This document shows, piece after piece, positions 22,800-33,482 of a stretch of 64,000 bases of DNA (position 1 is the stretch's first letter; each line of letters opens with the position of its first letter). This DNA is from Lunularia cruciata (taxonomy: Eukaryota; Streptophyta; Marchantiopsida; Lunulariales; Lunulariaceae), in the NCBI GenBank assembly GCA_948567375.1, contig OX419760.1, positions 37,634,001-37,698,000 of the forward strand, in the 5' to 3' direction. The notes under the pieces are model-generated. The model did no database searches. It had not been told where the DNA came from and saw only the letters and a program-made list of their open reading frames with translations. Position numbers and translations under genes: made by a program.

Positions 22800-24744
22800 A
22801 AGGATGCCGCATAATCAGTTGAGCCGCCCCCAACATCATGCTAGACTCAGTTTGTGTAGTAGCAGGTGGCTGACTAGCAGGTACTCCATCGGGTACTCCA
22901 TCACCACCTACCACACCTACACTGGGACATCTAGGAACCATGGATGTTGTCTGTAATGCCTCAGATAGCATGAAAGATTGGGGAAGTCTGACATGTGTCC
23001 CAACCTCTCCTCTCTGTGGGTCCAACTCCACTGATGCTCCTCTAGGCTCTGGAGCACGTACTGCACTCCTAGTCATTGCTGCAGATGCATCCACCTGTGC
23101 TGCTCCGCACATGAAGTCCAAAGCATCTCTATCACCAGCATATGAGGTGGAAGCCTCAGCACCCGAATCTGATCTCCTTTGAGCAATAGCCATACTAGCC
23201 AATCTCTGCTCCAACTGCTCAATCCGAGTAGCCATAGTTGTGTCAGAGGTAAGGGCAGGTACTGCACCCCTACTAGGTGTAGATCCTCTACCACCACCTC
23301 GTCCTCCATGAACTGTAGCTCCTCTACTACCTGCCACAGCAGCCCTACCACTCCGTAACTCCGGGTGTAGGTCAAAACATCGGTCACTAGTGTGACCAAA
23401 TCTGTGGCAGTGCTCACACTACCTCTGTGCTGGTTGTGATGCACCAGAGGTATCAGGTCCGCTGCCCTGAGTACACTCTCTCCTATGGTGAGATCCACCA
23501 CAAGTCCAACAAGCAACACTACCACTCACTGGCTGCTATTGACCCAAAAATGAGGGTAAGGGTCTAACTCCACTAGGCCCTCCACTCGCTCCATAGGATC
23601 TGGGCTGTCCACCCTGTCCTCGAAAACCAACTGGGCGTGGTGCACTCTGCTGCACTCTAGAAGAAGTCACAACCGTGGATGAGGTCTCTCTACCAAATCC
23701 AGATGTCACCACTCTCTCCTCCACCATGTTGAGCTCAATACGCTCAACCAAACCAAAGACTACTGCCAAAGTGGGCGAAGTAGCCTGCAACAACGTAGCA
23801 TCACGAACTCTACGTTGCAACTCCCTGTCCAGTATCCCATACCAAAACTGGACTGCCTGGGCCTCAGTAACTCCCTGAGTGAAACTGATCAGCCGCCTCA
23901 TGCGAGTGTATGCCTCACGTAGGCTCTCTCCAGCCTTCCGCTGGAACTCTTGCAAGCTCCTCAGCTTGTCAGTCCACACTCCTTGGTAGTTCTACCTCAA
24001 ACATAGGAAGAACTCCACCATGGGGTTAAACCCCGGTACCACACCACCTCTTGCAGCAGTATCTCCACTCGTAGTAGCACTATCTCCAGCTAGTGCACCT
24101 CCACTAGCTCCACCAACACTACTTGAGCTAGAACTCGTGGGTACAGCTGATCTACTCCTGGCCACCAAGCCTGAAGTGATGGAAACATAGTGTGGAGACC
24201 AATACTATCTCCATAACTCAATCTCCTCCAAATGAGCTCTCCTAAACTCATGGTAATCATCCATCAGTGGACCCTCCAGATGCTGAAACAACCCCTTCCA
24301 TGCCATGAAGGGTGTGAACAAAGTCGGGTTCCGTATCTATTGCAGATCACACCAACTATCAAACTCCTAGATGAAGTCATCCAACTCAATGGTACCCACT
24401 GTACCAGAGTAATGCCTAGGGCCTTTGGAGGCCCCATAAATCTCATCCATGTCCCACAACAACGGTGCGGACACACCAAGTGCACTCTCAACTGAATCAG
24501 CTCTTGTGTCAAACTCCAACTTAGAGTCAATCTCCTCCCTCACTAGGACCTGAGATACAGGCTGATATTGAGCACCACTCCGAGTAAACCCACTACGTAC
24601 TGCAGGGCTAACTCCTCTGGAATCTCCAAAGAACTCCGTCGTGACCACGTAACTGCAATAGCAAACCCAAACCACCAATTGCAACCGCAAGTCGCAACCG
24701 CAAGTGCCCCACCAAGTGCCAACACCACCATATGCCAACACCAA
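22800..24744 (-). pseudogene. gag polyprotein (capsid and two CCHC zinc knuckles, broken)
   Basis: One frame from about 24700 to 22800 reads ALGVSAPLLWDMDEIYGA, AWKGLFQHLEGPLMDDYHEF, VWTDKLRSLQEFQRKAGESL and REAYTRMRRLISFTQGV. The last two form the retrotransposon gag core, and two zinc knuckles and an Arg/Gly-rich tail follow. It is closed by six TAGs, at 24367, 24337, 24205, 23992, 23536 and 23419. At two of these, related copies in this window keep CAA (Gln): plus copy near 28130 for 24367, and third copy near 59790 for 24205. Beyond 22800 sense continues in a second frame (DPTPVFWLAATLCESRDG to ELPARPAFERGRF). The true start codon is uncertain. Confidence 0.85.
23377..23511 (-). other. 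Two gag zinc knuckles
   Basis: The first, CWTCGGSHHRREC (23472-23511), is one residue short of the usual spacing. The second, CEHCHRFGHTSDRC (23377-23418), is a perfect C-x2-C-x4-H-x4-C. Both are in the gag frame. Nucleocapsid knuckles bind the element's RNA. Confidence 0.9.
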
Positions 24745-25705
24745 CTAGACACCACCCACTAATGTAACTGTAACTGAGATAACTACACTACGGGAAAGGC
24801 AACCTGCAACCTGCCATCATAACACGCACTCTCACGGTCTGCAGGTCATCACTTCTTGCCTCCTCGGAGAGAAACAAAGGTAGTATGGCTGGTCATCACT
24901 CCAGCCTCACCATTGAGAGCACACCAGAGCACCAACACTCAAAAGTCAGGGCACCTCACACAAACGTGGTGCACAAACAAGAAGCAGAGAATAGAGGGGA
25001 TCCAATCACAAGAAAACTAAACAAAAACCCTCCATCTCATAACACAACACGGGACAGACTTTGCCACCATTTGGCATTTGACATAAGAGCAGTTTGTATC
25101 TAAGTCCTAAGCTACTAGGATCACCAAGAATGGGATCAAACTGCCTCTTCTAGCCAAAGCTACATGTGTATAGATAACAATGGCGCGGTCACTAGGACAA
25201 CAAGTGAGGGTGGACCAGTTGGCTAGGGCACCAGTCTAGGAACAAGAGATCTAGGGGTCAAACCCTGTTGTGCACAATCTAGCAAGAAAGGCAGATTTTG
25301 CCAACCAATGACCAAGATCTACTCTAAACTAGCTAGCCTCACGCCAGCAAGCTGGCTTGCTGGCCCTTCTAGGCCTTGTAGCCTCTCATAGCCCACAGCC
25401 CTATGCCTCCCAGTTCCAACTTCAATTTCACTTTCTGAGCCCAACTCGCAGCAAATTGGTCCTACCTTCACCTCTTGAGCTCGAAATCACAACACTGCTC
25501 AAAAATTGCTCCTTCTTTGCTCGAAATTTGGCCAACGCTTCCGCACACCGTCTGCTTAACTGCCAAATCTGAATCACTTGAACGAGCTTCTGCACACTAG
25601 AGAAACACAGAACTTGAATCGAGCTACCACGATCCACCGAGCTTGGAGATACCACCAACACTCAACATTCCTGCATCTGATTTCCCCCTGACTTCACTTC
25701 TTTGA
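24745..25705 (-). other. 5' leader of the methyltransferase gypsy element
   Basis: Non-coding sequence between the 5' LTR and gag. It begins on the minus strand with TCAAAGAAGTGAAGTCAGGG. I do not recognise a primer-binding site for initiator tRNA-Met (TGGTATCAGAGC type) after either possible LTR end. The leader contains an antisense tRNA-like segment (25211-25265) that is also present in the other two gypsy copies of the window. Confidence 0.7.
25211..25265 (+). other. tRNA-like A-box/B-box segment inside the gypsy leader
   Basis: TGGACCAGTTGGCTAGGG resembles a Pol III A box (TGGCNNAGTNGG), and 25 bp later GGGGTCAAACCCT resembles a B box with a short self-complementary T-arm, one base short of consensus. 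It lies antisense to the element. The same block is present near 27225-27280 (opposite strand) and 60730-60790. It could be an old tRNA-derived SINE fixed in the leader of the family. It is too degenerate to be a functional tRNA. Confidence 0.35.
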
Positions 25706-26148
25706 TGTAATCACATTGCTTAACACTTTCAACTCAACTCAACTCAGATCTGTACTTGATCTGTCACTCTATAAACTGCCAACAACTAGGCACTGATTAC
25801 AATCAAGCCACACCCACTCAAGCATAGAGAATCTAGGTGACGCTCGCCGGCCTCTGTCCACCATAGCCAAGAACTCGAAGGCTCAACATCAAAGAAGTGA
25901 GCTCTCTGGAGCTCACTTTGAAACTATACCCCCCTGGACTTGAGCTAGCACTAGAACCCTAACGGTCTAGTTGATGGCACACTCGACGGTGCAAAGTGAC
26001 GATGGGCCCCACCGTGAAGTCAGTACCCCAAATACCAAATCAGACTGTCAGAAAGTAGTCCGTGAGAAACTACTAGAATAACTCTAACTACTATCACTGG
26101 AACTCTAGTGTCCGAGCAGCTAGATGCGGAACTACAAATGGCGTGACA
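25706..26148 (-). repeat. 5' LTR of the methyltransferase gypsy element
   Basis: 443 bp. In element orientation it begins TGTCACGCC at 26148 and ends TGATTACA at 25706, giving proper TG and CA ends. The promoter is not obvious; TATAAACTGCC in plus reading is the only TATA-like word. Matches 16644-17095. Confidence 0.85.
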
Positions 26149-28262
26149 TAGTTTCCCATAGACTACTTTCCAATGGTTAGATTCTATGTTTGGGGAACTT
26201 ACTTCACGATGGGGCTCATTGTCACTTTGCATAGTTCACACTATTGGATGTGACATCAGCAAGATTGTTAGGGTTTCAGACCTAGCTCAAGTCCAAGTGT
26301 AAACTTTCAAAGTGCAACTCTAGAGAGCTCACTTCTCTAATGTTTAGCCTTTGAGTTCTTGGCTATGGTGGACAGAGGTTGGCGAGCATCACGTGGATTC
26401 TCTTAGCTAGAGTGGGTGTGGTTTGACTGTAATCAATGCCGAATTGTTGGCAGTTTATGAGTGACAGATCCAGTACTGATCTAAGTTGAGTTGATTTGAG
26501 AGTTGTAAATGATCTGATTACATTAAAGACTTGAAGTAAGGGGGAAATTGGATGCAAAAACTATGATTGTTAGTGGTATCTCCAAGTGTAGTGGATCATT
26601 GGAAGCTTGATCAAAGTTCAAGTTTTCTCTCGTGTGCAAAAGCTCATTGCTTGATGTAGATTTGGCAATAAGGTAGACGGGGTGCGGAACCGCTCGCCAA
26701 TTTTTGAGCAAAGGTTGTGATTTTGAGCTCAAGAGGTGAAGGTAAGACCAATTTGTTGCTAGTTGGGCTTAGAAAGTAAAATTGAAGGTGGAGTTGGGAA
26801 CCTATTCTCATGAATTTATGATTTGGAAAAACCCATTAATTTAGTTTGGCTTGAGTGGAGAGTTAGTGGAGGATTTGTTGTCAGCCAAATTTAGGGTTTA
26901 TGTCAGATTTTTGTTGGAGTTTATATCAGATTTTGGCTAGATTTGGAGGAGTTTTGCTAGATTTGGAGGAGTTTTGAAGTTGCAGATTTTGGCTAGAGTT
27001 GGTGGAGTTTTTGCCAAATTTGGAGGAGGTTCAAAGTGGCAAGAAGAAATGTCTCATTTGGGCATTTAGAAGCTTTGAGGGATAGGGTTGTGGGCTATGA
27101 GAGGCTCTAAAGGCCTAGAAGGGCCAGCTTGCTGGCGTGAGGTTAGCAAATTTAGAGTAGATCTTGGTCATTGTTTGGCAAAATTGGCCTATCCTTCTAG
27201 ATTGTGTGCAACAAGGTTTGATCCCTAGATCTCTTGTTCCTAGACTGGTGCCCTAGCCAAGTGGTCCACCCTCACTTGTTGTCCTAGTTATTAGCCCAGT
27301 GTTATTTATACACTTGTAGCTTTGGCTAGGAGAGGCAGTTTGATTCAATTCTTGGTGATTATGGTAGCTTAGGACGTATATACAAACTTCTCTTATGTCA
27401 AATGTCAAATGGTGGCAAAGTTTGTCCCGTGTTGCTTTATGAGATGGAGGGGTTTTGTTTAAATTTCTTATGATTGGACCCCTTCCATTCTCTACTTCCT
27501 ATTTGTATATCATGTTTGTGTGAGGTGCCTTGAATTTAGAGCATTGGTGCTCTAGTGTGCTCTCGGTAGTGAGGCTAGAGTGATGAATGATCAGTCTACC
27601 TTTGTTTCTCTCCGGTGAGGTAGGAATTGATGACCTACAAAGCATGAGAGCGTATGTTATGATGGCAAGTTACAAGTTGCCCTTTCCCCTAGTATAGTTA
27701 TCTCAATTAGACTTACAATAGTGGGTGGTGTTCCATGGGTATTGGCACTTGGTGGTGCTTAGTTGGTATTGGCACTTGGTGGTATTGGCACTTGGTGGTC
27801 ATAATTTTCCATTGCAATTTGTGGTTCCAATTTACGATTGCAGTTGTGGTTACTTTTTCACGACATAGTTCTTTGGGGATTCTTGAGGAGTTAGCCTTAC
27901 AGTACATAGTGGGTTTACTCAAAGTGGCACTTGGTATCAGCCTATATCTTAGGTCCCAATGAGGGAGGAGATTGACTCTGAGTTGGAGTTCAACATAGGA
28001 GCTGATTCAGTTGAGAGTGCACTTGGAGTATCCACATCATTGTTATGAGACATGGATGAGATTTATAAAGTCTCCAAAGGCCCTAAGCATTTCTCTAGTA
28101 TAGTGGGTACCATTGAGTTGGATGACTTCATCCAAGAATTTGATGGTTCATGTGATCCATAGTAGATGTGGAACCCAACTTTGTTTACATCATGGCATGG
28201 AAGTGGTTGTTTCAACATTTGGAGGGTCCATCGATGGACAACTACCATGAGTTTAGGATAAC
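26149..28262 (+). mobile_element. Broken plus-strand relative of the gypsy element (LTR, leader, gag start)
   Basis: 26149-26522 is the rest of a plus-strand LTR, ending TCTGATTACA; its first 80 bp are at 16459-16537. A leader follows that matches 25705-24760 in reverse, including the tRNA-like block, and then gag N-terminal sequence. Homology stops at about 28262. The copy is more diverged and more AT-rich than the minus-strand element. It has no pol, so whether it carried the methyltransferase cannot be told here. Confidence 0.75.
27960..28262 (+). pseudogene. gag N-terminal remnant of the plus-strand gypsy copy
   Basis: Reads from the region matching REEIDSKLEFDTRADSVESA of the minus copy through a GTIELDDFIQEFD match to HLEGPSMDNYHEF. 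At the codon that is TAG at 24367 in the minus copy, this copy has CAA, which directly shows that Gln is ancestral there. Internal stops (a double TAG near 28159) show it is dead. Confidence 0.6.
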
Positions 28263-28408
28263 AACCCACCCTTGGATCATGAATTCCCTTTGTTGGAAGA
28301 ACTTAGGCCGGTGTCTTTTTTTTGATTGGGCTAGCATTGCGGTCATCTTTTTCTTCTTGTGCTTGCTCCCACAACCTTGTCTAATGGGGCCCATTTCTTG
28401 GTCTCTAG
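28263..28408 (-). pseudogene. Remnant of an older related element, left of element C
   Basis: Follows the end of gypsy homology and precedes the insertion of element C (target TCTAG, 28404-28408). The minus strand has a short Lys-rich open stretch (KHKKKKMTAMLAQSKKRHRP). It probably continues at 31897 beyond element C. Identity is weak. Confidence 0.3.
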
Positions 28409-31400
28409 TGTGACAACCTAGCATGTATCAATTTTGCAATAATTTGTGAGTAATCATTTGTTCCAACAGAGATACAAGTTAAGAATGTTCAAATACAAAG
28501 TGAAAGTAACTTTGTAGTTTTGTTTGTAAAATCTTTAAACTCTTGGGCAGAATCAACACCTAGAGGAGAGTAGCAAACACTCATTAAAGCCTTTGCTACA
28601 AATAATTGTCTCTCAAAATCACAATTCTTCAGTTCTAGTCCAAATTGACATCAATTATGCTGATTTAGTTGATACAAAGATGGATACTTTGTCACAAAGT
28701 GACATCACCTTGGAATTTTATTCCACCCTTCCATCAAAGGTACAACTTCTCAATTCAAAGTGACTTTGCATTAGCTTGTTGTTTGTGGTTGCAAAATGAA
28801 AAATATTGACAATACTATAGTTCTCATAGATTTGTCAAGGTATCACTTTGGATGCACTCTACTTACAATCAAACATGTAGAATGGAATGCAAAATCATAG
28901 AATCCAAAATCTAATGATCTCTCAATTGGATTGTCATAGACAAAGACATTCAATTGATACTCAAAATTAAGCAGAATAACAAGCACTTCATCAACACTTT
29001 GCTTTAATCCTCTTCTTCTCATTACTAAATATTAAGGACTCAAAATGATTGCTCTAAATAGTCAGATCACTTTGAAGTTACAAAAACTACCTAAACTACT
29101 CAAACTACTTAATTATTACAACTACTTTCTACTATGTTGCAAGATACAAAGAAACTTTACTTACACAACTTCTACTTCAGATCTCTTATTACTATTGACT
29201 TGGATCCAATCTGAGTACTACTTCTACTTTGGCTTCTTCACCTGAGTTATCTACAAGTGTCTCTTGCACTTTGGTTTCATCATCTACCTCAACTATTCTC
29301 ACCTCCTTAGTTTGCACTGCAACTGAAGTCATAGATATCTTAATTGTTTCCTTCTTCTTTATTCTAACTTTCTCAAATGACTTGGGTACCTCAGACAAGT
29401 TCACTTGCACTCCAATGTTAACTACTTTAGAGCGGCTTATTATTTTCTTGCTTAGGGTAGTGGTGAGACTATCTACATTCATTTTGAAAGTAAATCTAAT
29501 CTAAGGCAAATATTATCTCCTACTTCTATCATCTTCTTATGTACTCTATCCCTAAGAGAAACAAGCAAGTTGTTCAAATCCACTTCCTTTGCCTTCTTCT
29601 ATCTCATCTCCTTCACCAACTTTAACTCATGCAAGTAAGCCTCCTCTAGTTCTACCTTGGCTCCAATGTTGAGCACTGCCTTGAAACACTAAGTAACATT
29701 GCATAGTGGGTCAAAACCCTCCTTCATTAGGAGTGCCTTGCATTGGATTACCTCCTTTGACAATTCCATATGAAGTTTTTGCAGTTCAATTGTATGTTTC
29801 TCCTCCATCACCCTCTTTTCTTCTTTTGACTTGGATATGTGAGCTTCAGTACGTTGAACAAGATCATGAAGATGTTGTTCTTCTTTGGCTTGGTTGGCTA
29901 TCTCCTTTTGTCAATCCTTATTATTCCCTACAATTATTTGCTCAATTCCACCATAGTTTGTTTTTGAATTTGGATTTGAGTGGTATGGTGAAATAGGTTG
30001 GTTTTTTCTCCCTCCAACTCATCCTTCATCTTCTATAGAGACTCTTTCTACTCCAATATTTCTTCCTTTTGCTGCTCCAAGTACCTTCCACACTAGTCAT
30101 AACTCCCTTATAGATAGGTAAGACTTTTTTGTTGAATGACCGCATTGATCCTAAGTACTTTGGCTTCTTGTTGACTTTGCCTCAGCATTGCCTTTAATTG
30201 ACTTGCCTTTGCACTCATTGCCTTCACCATCTACAGCTCATTCTCCACCTCTGGATGCCTTGCCTTTACTTCTTGCATCAGCTCCTATAGGTACACCAAC
30301 AAAGGACACACTACACTAGACAAGTAATTAACTCCTTGGAACATCTTGTCCTCTGGTCCTCCTTTGTCTTTGGATGTGACCATCTGCACTTTGGTCCAAA
30401 GTCATGATCTCCTTACAGCCAGACAAACTCCTTCAGAGTTCTCCTCCTCCTTGGCTTCACTCGGCCCGAGGTGACTCACTTCTTCCTCTTTTGCCCCCGA
30501 GGACAAGTCCACCACTTCTATGGCTCAGCTTGGGTTTAATCCCCTAACTGTCTTCCTATTTGCTAGGGACATAGTATCCTTGGGTCAAGTTCTCTTCTTT
30601 GGCTTTGGAATTGGGGCTGACACCACCTTCTCTCATCTCATTTTGGCAAAGTAGTTGTCATTCTCCCTCACCTCTGATATGTTACAAGTCTCTTCAAGAT
30701 CCATGGCTTGTCGTAAGTCTAGATGGAAGTGAGACACCATAATTTACCATTCTTCAAGGATGAGCAAGTTCAAACCCAAATAAATGTATGCTAGAAATGG
30801 TACGAAGTAATGTAGTGGCAGATCTATTCTCCACTACCCCACAATTTGCTTCATTGGTTGATAGAAATAACCCGCCCAATTCACACTCACTCTTGCAAAC
30901 ATCATGTGGAAGAACACCACTTGTTGCTTTGTCAAGTATGAGTTGTACTTTGGTTTCATCATCACCATCACCGCCTCGACAATACTTTGCCTCACTGAGT
31001 GGTACACCTTGTACACATTCTTCTTCTTGGGCTCACTAAACAATGCCTTCAACTCCATTTTGATAATCTTGGTGGGCTCTCCTACATTGTTCCGCAACAC
31101 CAACCTCCAGTTGGCTTTGGTCCAACATATGGGGTTTCCTCTCTTCCCCTTTGCATTTAGACCATCTTCACAACTACTCAAAGTTATCTCTGTCATGAAT
31201 CTTGGAAAGCTCAAATTCTAGTTCCATGCAAGGAAAGTAATCCAAGGTCAACTCAATACTTTCAATGTCACAATCATGTCTACCATTTGGATGATAGGAT
31301 TCCTGACCAAGATGGCAGAAACCTGGCCACTTCCCTTGCAATTTCCCTTCCAGCTTCCCTTGGGCATCCTTACTTGCTCTTCCTCACTCATTTTTGCACA

Positions 31401-31896
31401 CAATAACCCAAAAACTCAGCTTGCAACTCTACCCCAATTTACAAAACTACACAAATTAATTGGAAAAACATTGAAAGATTTCCTCTATACCAAGTCTCAA
31501 TTTTATACTTCTTCAAGTCATAATCATTCTATGATCAAAAATCAGTCAAAAATCACACATAATGCATGTTTACTCTTGTCACTTTCTTGCACAAGGTATC
31601 TATTCACAATGGGTGTCCTTTCTTGGATGGTATAGTCCAAGTCAAGTTTGGAATTGAAGATCCTTAGATTGAATATCCTCAACCCAATATAAAGGATCCT
31701 CACTTTGGATCTTTCATCCTTCCAAGTCCAATTTGAGTCCTCTTCTTCTTTGATATAAAGTTGACTTCCTTGTGTCAGATCAGATTTCCTACTTTGGATC
31801 TAAATCTGCTAATTTCTTACATCTAACCTTGTTTTCTACTACAAATATCACTTCCTAGTCTGGAAACTACCAAAAAAGAAAAACGTGGGTACCACA
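28409..31896 (-). mobile_element. Element C: solo-LTR-like retroelement
   Basis: On the minus strand it runs from TGTGGTACCCACG at 31896 to TAGGTTGTCACA at 28409. It is flanked by the perfect 5-bp repeat TCTAG (28404-28408 and 31897-31901). Length 3488 bp. A TATTTAGA box (29060-29053) lies about 645 bp from the 3' end. It carries decayed coding sequence upstream of the box. Same family as A, B and D. Confidence 0.88.
29192..31214 (-). pseudogene. Coiled-coil protein remnant in element C
   Basis: The N-terminal part (31214-30834) reads WTKANWRLVLRNNVGEPTKI and then QQVVFFHMMFARVSVNWAGY, matching W-x2-DWKLVLGKEA and QQVVFFHQMFAREKVN in D. The tail (29482-29192) reads VVNIGVQVNLSEVPKSFEKV and then TSVAVQTKEVRIVEVDDE, matching the VQV and SEEIVEI motifs of A and D in diverged form. 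The middle is broken by many stops. Function unknown. Confidence 0.5.
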
Positions 31897-32765
31897 TCTA
31901 GTAATACAAGAAGGCCTCCTTGTACTTCTTGGTCTTTGCCGCATGTTTGGGTTGAGCTTGATGGTAGCCCACCAAGTAGTAATATGTTGGGAAGAGTGTC
32001 TACTCCTCCTTCAGCAACTGCATCCCAATGTAAAGCAAGACAAATAGGGAGAGAAAGGTGTTTCCTCTACATTTGGAGTTGCTTGGTCATCTCTCAAGCA
32101 TGATCTTCAAACATCTTTGCCCAATCCAAAGGTTTTCCTTTGTGTAGTAGTTGGAAGAAGGCGTGGTCTGCCCATTGTTGACATAAGTTGTCCTTGTTGA
32201 TTTGAAGAGCTTTATGAGTGAGGTCACTACTGCATGATGAGTAAGATCATTGTACCTTTCAAGTTGTTCCTCATCTAAGTATACTTAAACAAGGCTTTGA
32301 ACTATCTCAACATTTCTTCCATTGGTCGGGGCCACTCTTGGTCAAGGTACATTTCTCCCAAGTATAGAATCTGACTTGAGCACCTTTTGCCATTGCTCTT
32401 CTATCTATGCAAACACATACCATGCAAGTTGGTAAATTTTGTGTTCTTTTTCTCCTTTATCTCCAACATTGTTGGGAGATAAGTAAAATCCCAAATCCAC
32501 AACAAGAACTGCAAGTGCTTGGAATTGAGGTACTCCACTTAGCAGTAGTGCACCCAATTCCCCATTCCCAAAGTTTGGAGGGAAATTGTGGCTAGCATCT
32601 ACTTCTTCTTGGGCAACATTACATCACCCAATGATGTGGAATTAAGCTCTCTCAATTACCTTTTGCTCTCTCAAATCTTGATCACTTGCTCACACAACCT
32701 CTTGTGCTACACTCACAACTCAAAACTGTATATCTGGGTATCTCCTAATGCACCTTAGGGCATTG
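31897..32765 (-). pseudogene. Older relic carrying another copy of the N-terminal domain
   Basis: Lies between elements C and D. The minus strand reads WADHAFFQLLHKGKPLDWAK and MFEDHA then, after a stop, EMTKQLQM (about 32190-32060). This resembles QQVVFFHQMFAREKVNCAKC followed by FHQRMRQM of element D. C and D therefore inserted into an older, diverged relative of themselves, or into an element encoding the same protein family. Confidence 0.4.
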
Positions 32766-33482
32766 TGTGGTACCCACATTTTTCATTTTGATAAGTTTTT
32801 AGAAGTGCATTGTGGAAACCAAATTGCAACCAAAGGAAGAAGAAAAGAATGGACTCATGTGTCTATGGAGTAAACCTAAACAAGTCAACTTTGGATTAGA
32901 AAAGGAAGTACTTGGAGGGAGCTTACAAAGGAACCAACCCAAAGAAGGGCATCTTTGGAGTGGGAAGATCAGCCCAATACAAAGAAATTGTAACAAGTTT
33001 CCTTCAAGTCAAGCCAGCCAAGAAAGTACAATCATAGAAACAATTGAGGCAAGACAAGAATGCTTTAAGAGTGATAGGAAACAAACATGCAAAAGAAGCA
33101 AGAGTCAATTTCAACATAGATTGAAGAATGACTGCATCTTGAAGCACTATAAAATTAAGACTACATTGATGGGGTTTAGAAATGTCATGAAGATATCCTA
33201 TTCCTATGAGTAGCTATCATGCAAGGATGCAAGTAACAAAGCCAATTGAGAGTGAAATTTTCCAAAATCTAGAAAGGGATAGAGTGTCACATCTAGGAGA
33301 GGCAATAATCTTCCACCTCCAAAGAACTCAAGAGCAGATAATGGTGAGGAAGAGCAAGAAGAAATTACTTGTAGTGAGGATCCTGCAATTTGTTGATTAG
33401 ATGTAGTAGTGTGAATCAAAGTCCTGAGTAGACTTCATATTACATTCCTAGCCTGGAACTAGAATGTGAGCTTTCCGGTTTC

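Larger units (their letters stand above)
16644..26148 (-). mobile_element. Ty3/gypsy LTR retrotransposon encoding a DNA methyltransferase and PHD finger
   Basis: A minus-strand element of about 9.5 kb has two LTRs (25706-26148 upstream, 16644-17095 downstream). It has a leader of about 0.95 kb, gag with two zinc knuckles, and one long pol frame ordered PR, C5-methyltransferase, RT, RNase H, IN, PHD. RT before IN marks it as Ty3/gypsy. Hand comparison of the LTRs gives about 25 substitutions over about 432 aligned bases plus one 9-bp indel. By LTR-age logic this is moderately old. Both frames are closed by premature stops, so this copy is defective. No clean target duplication is visible because the left end has extra internal sequence and the right end abuts a broken LTR. 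Confidence 0.9.

Noticed and set aside
22545-22800. Programmed gag-pol frameshift
   Set aside because: The frame changes twice in this interval and I see no slippery heptamer with a supporting structure. Mutation is as likely, so it is not claimed.
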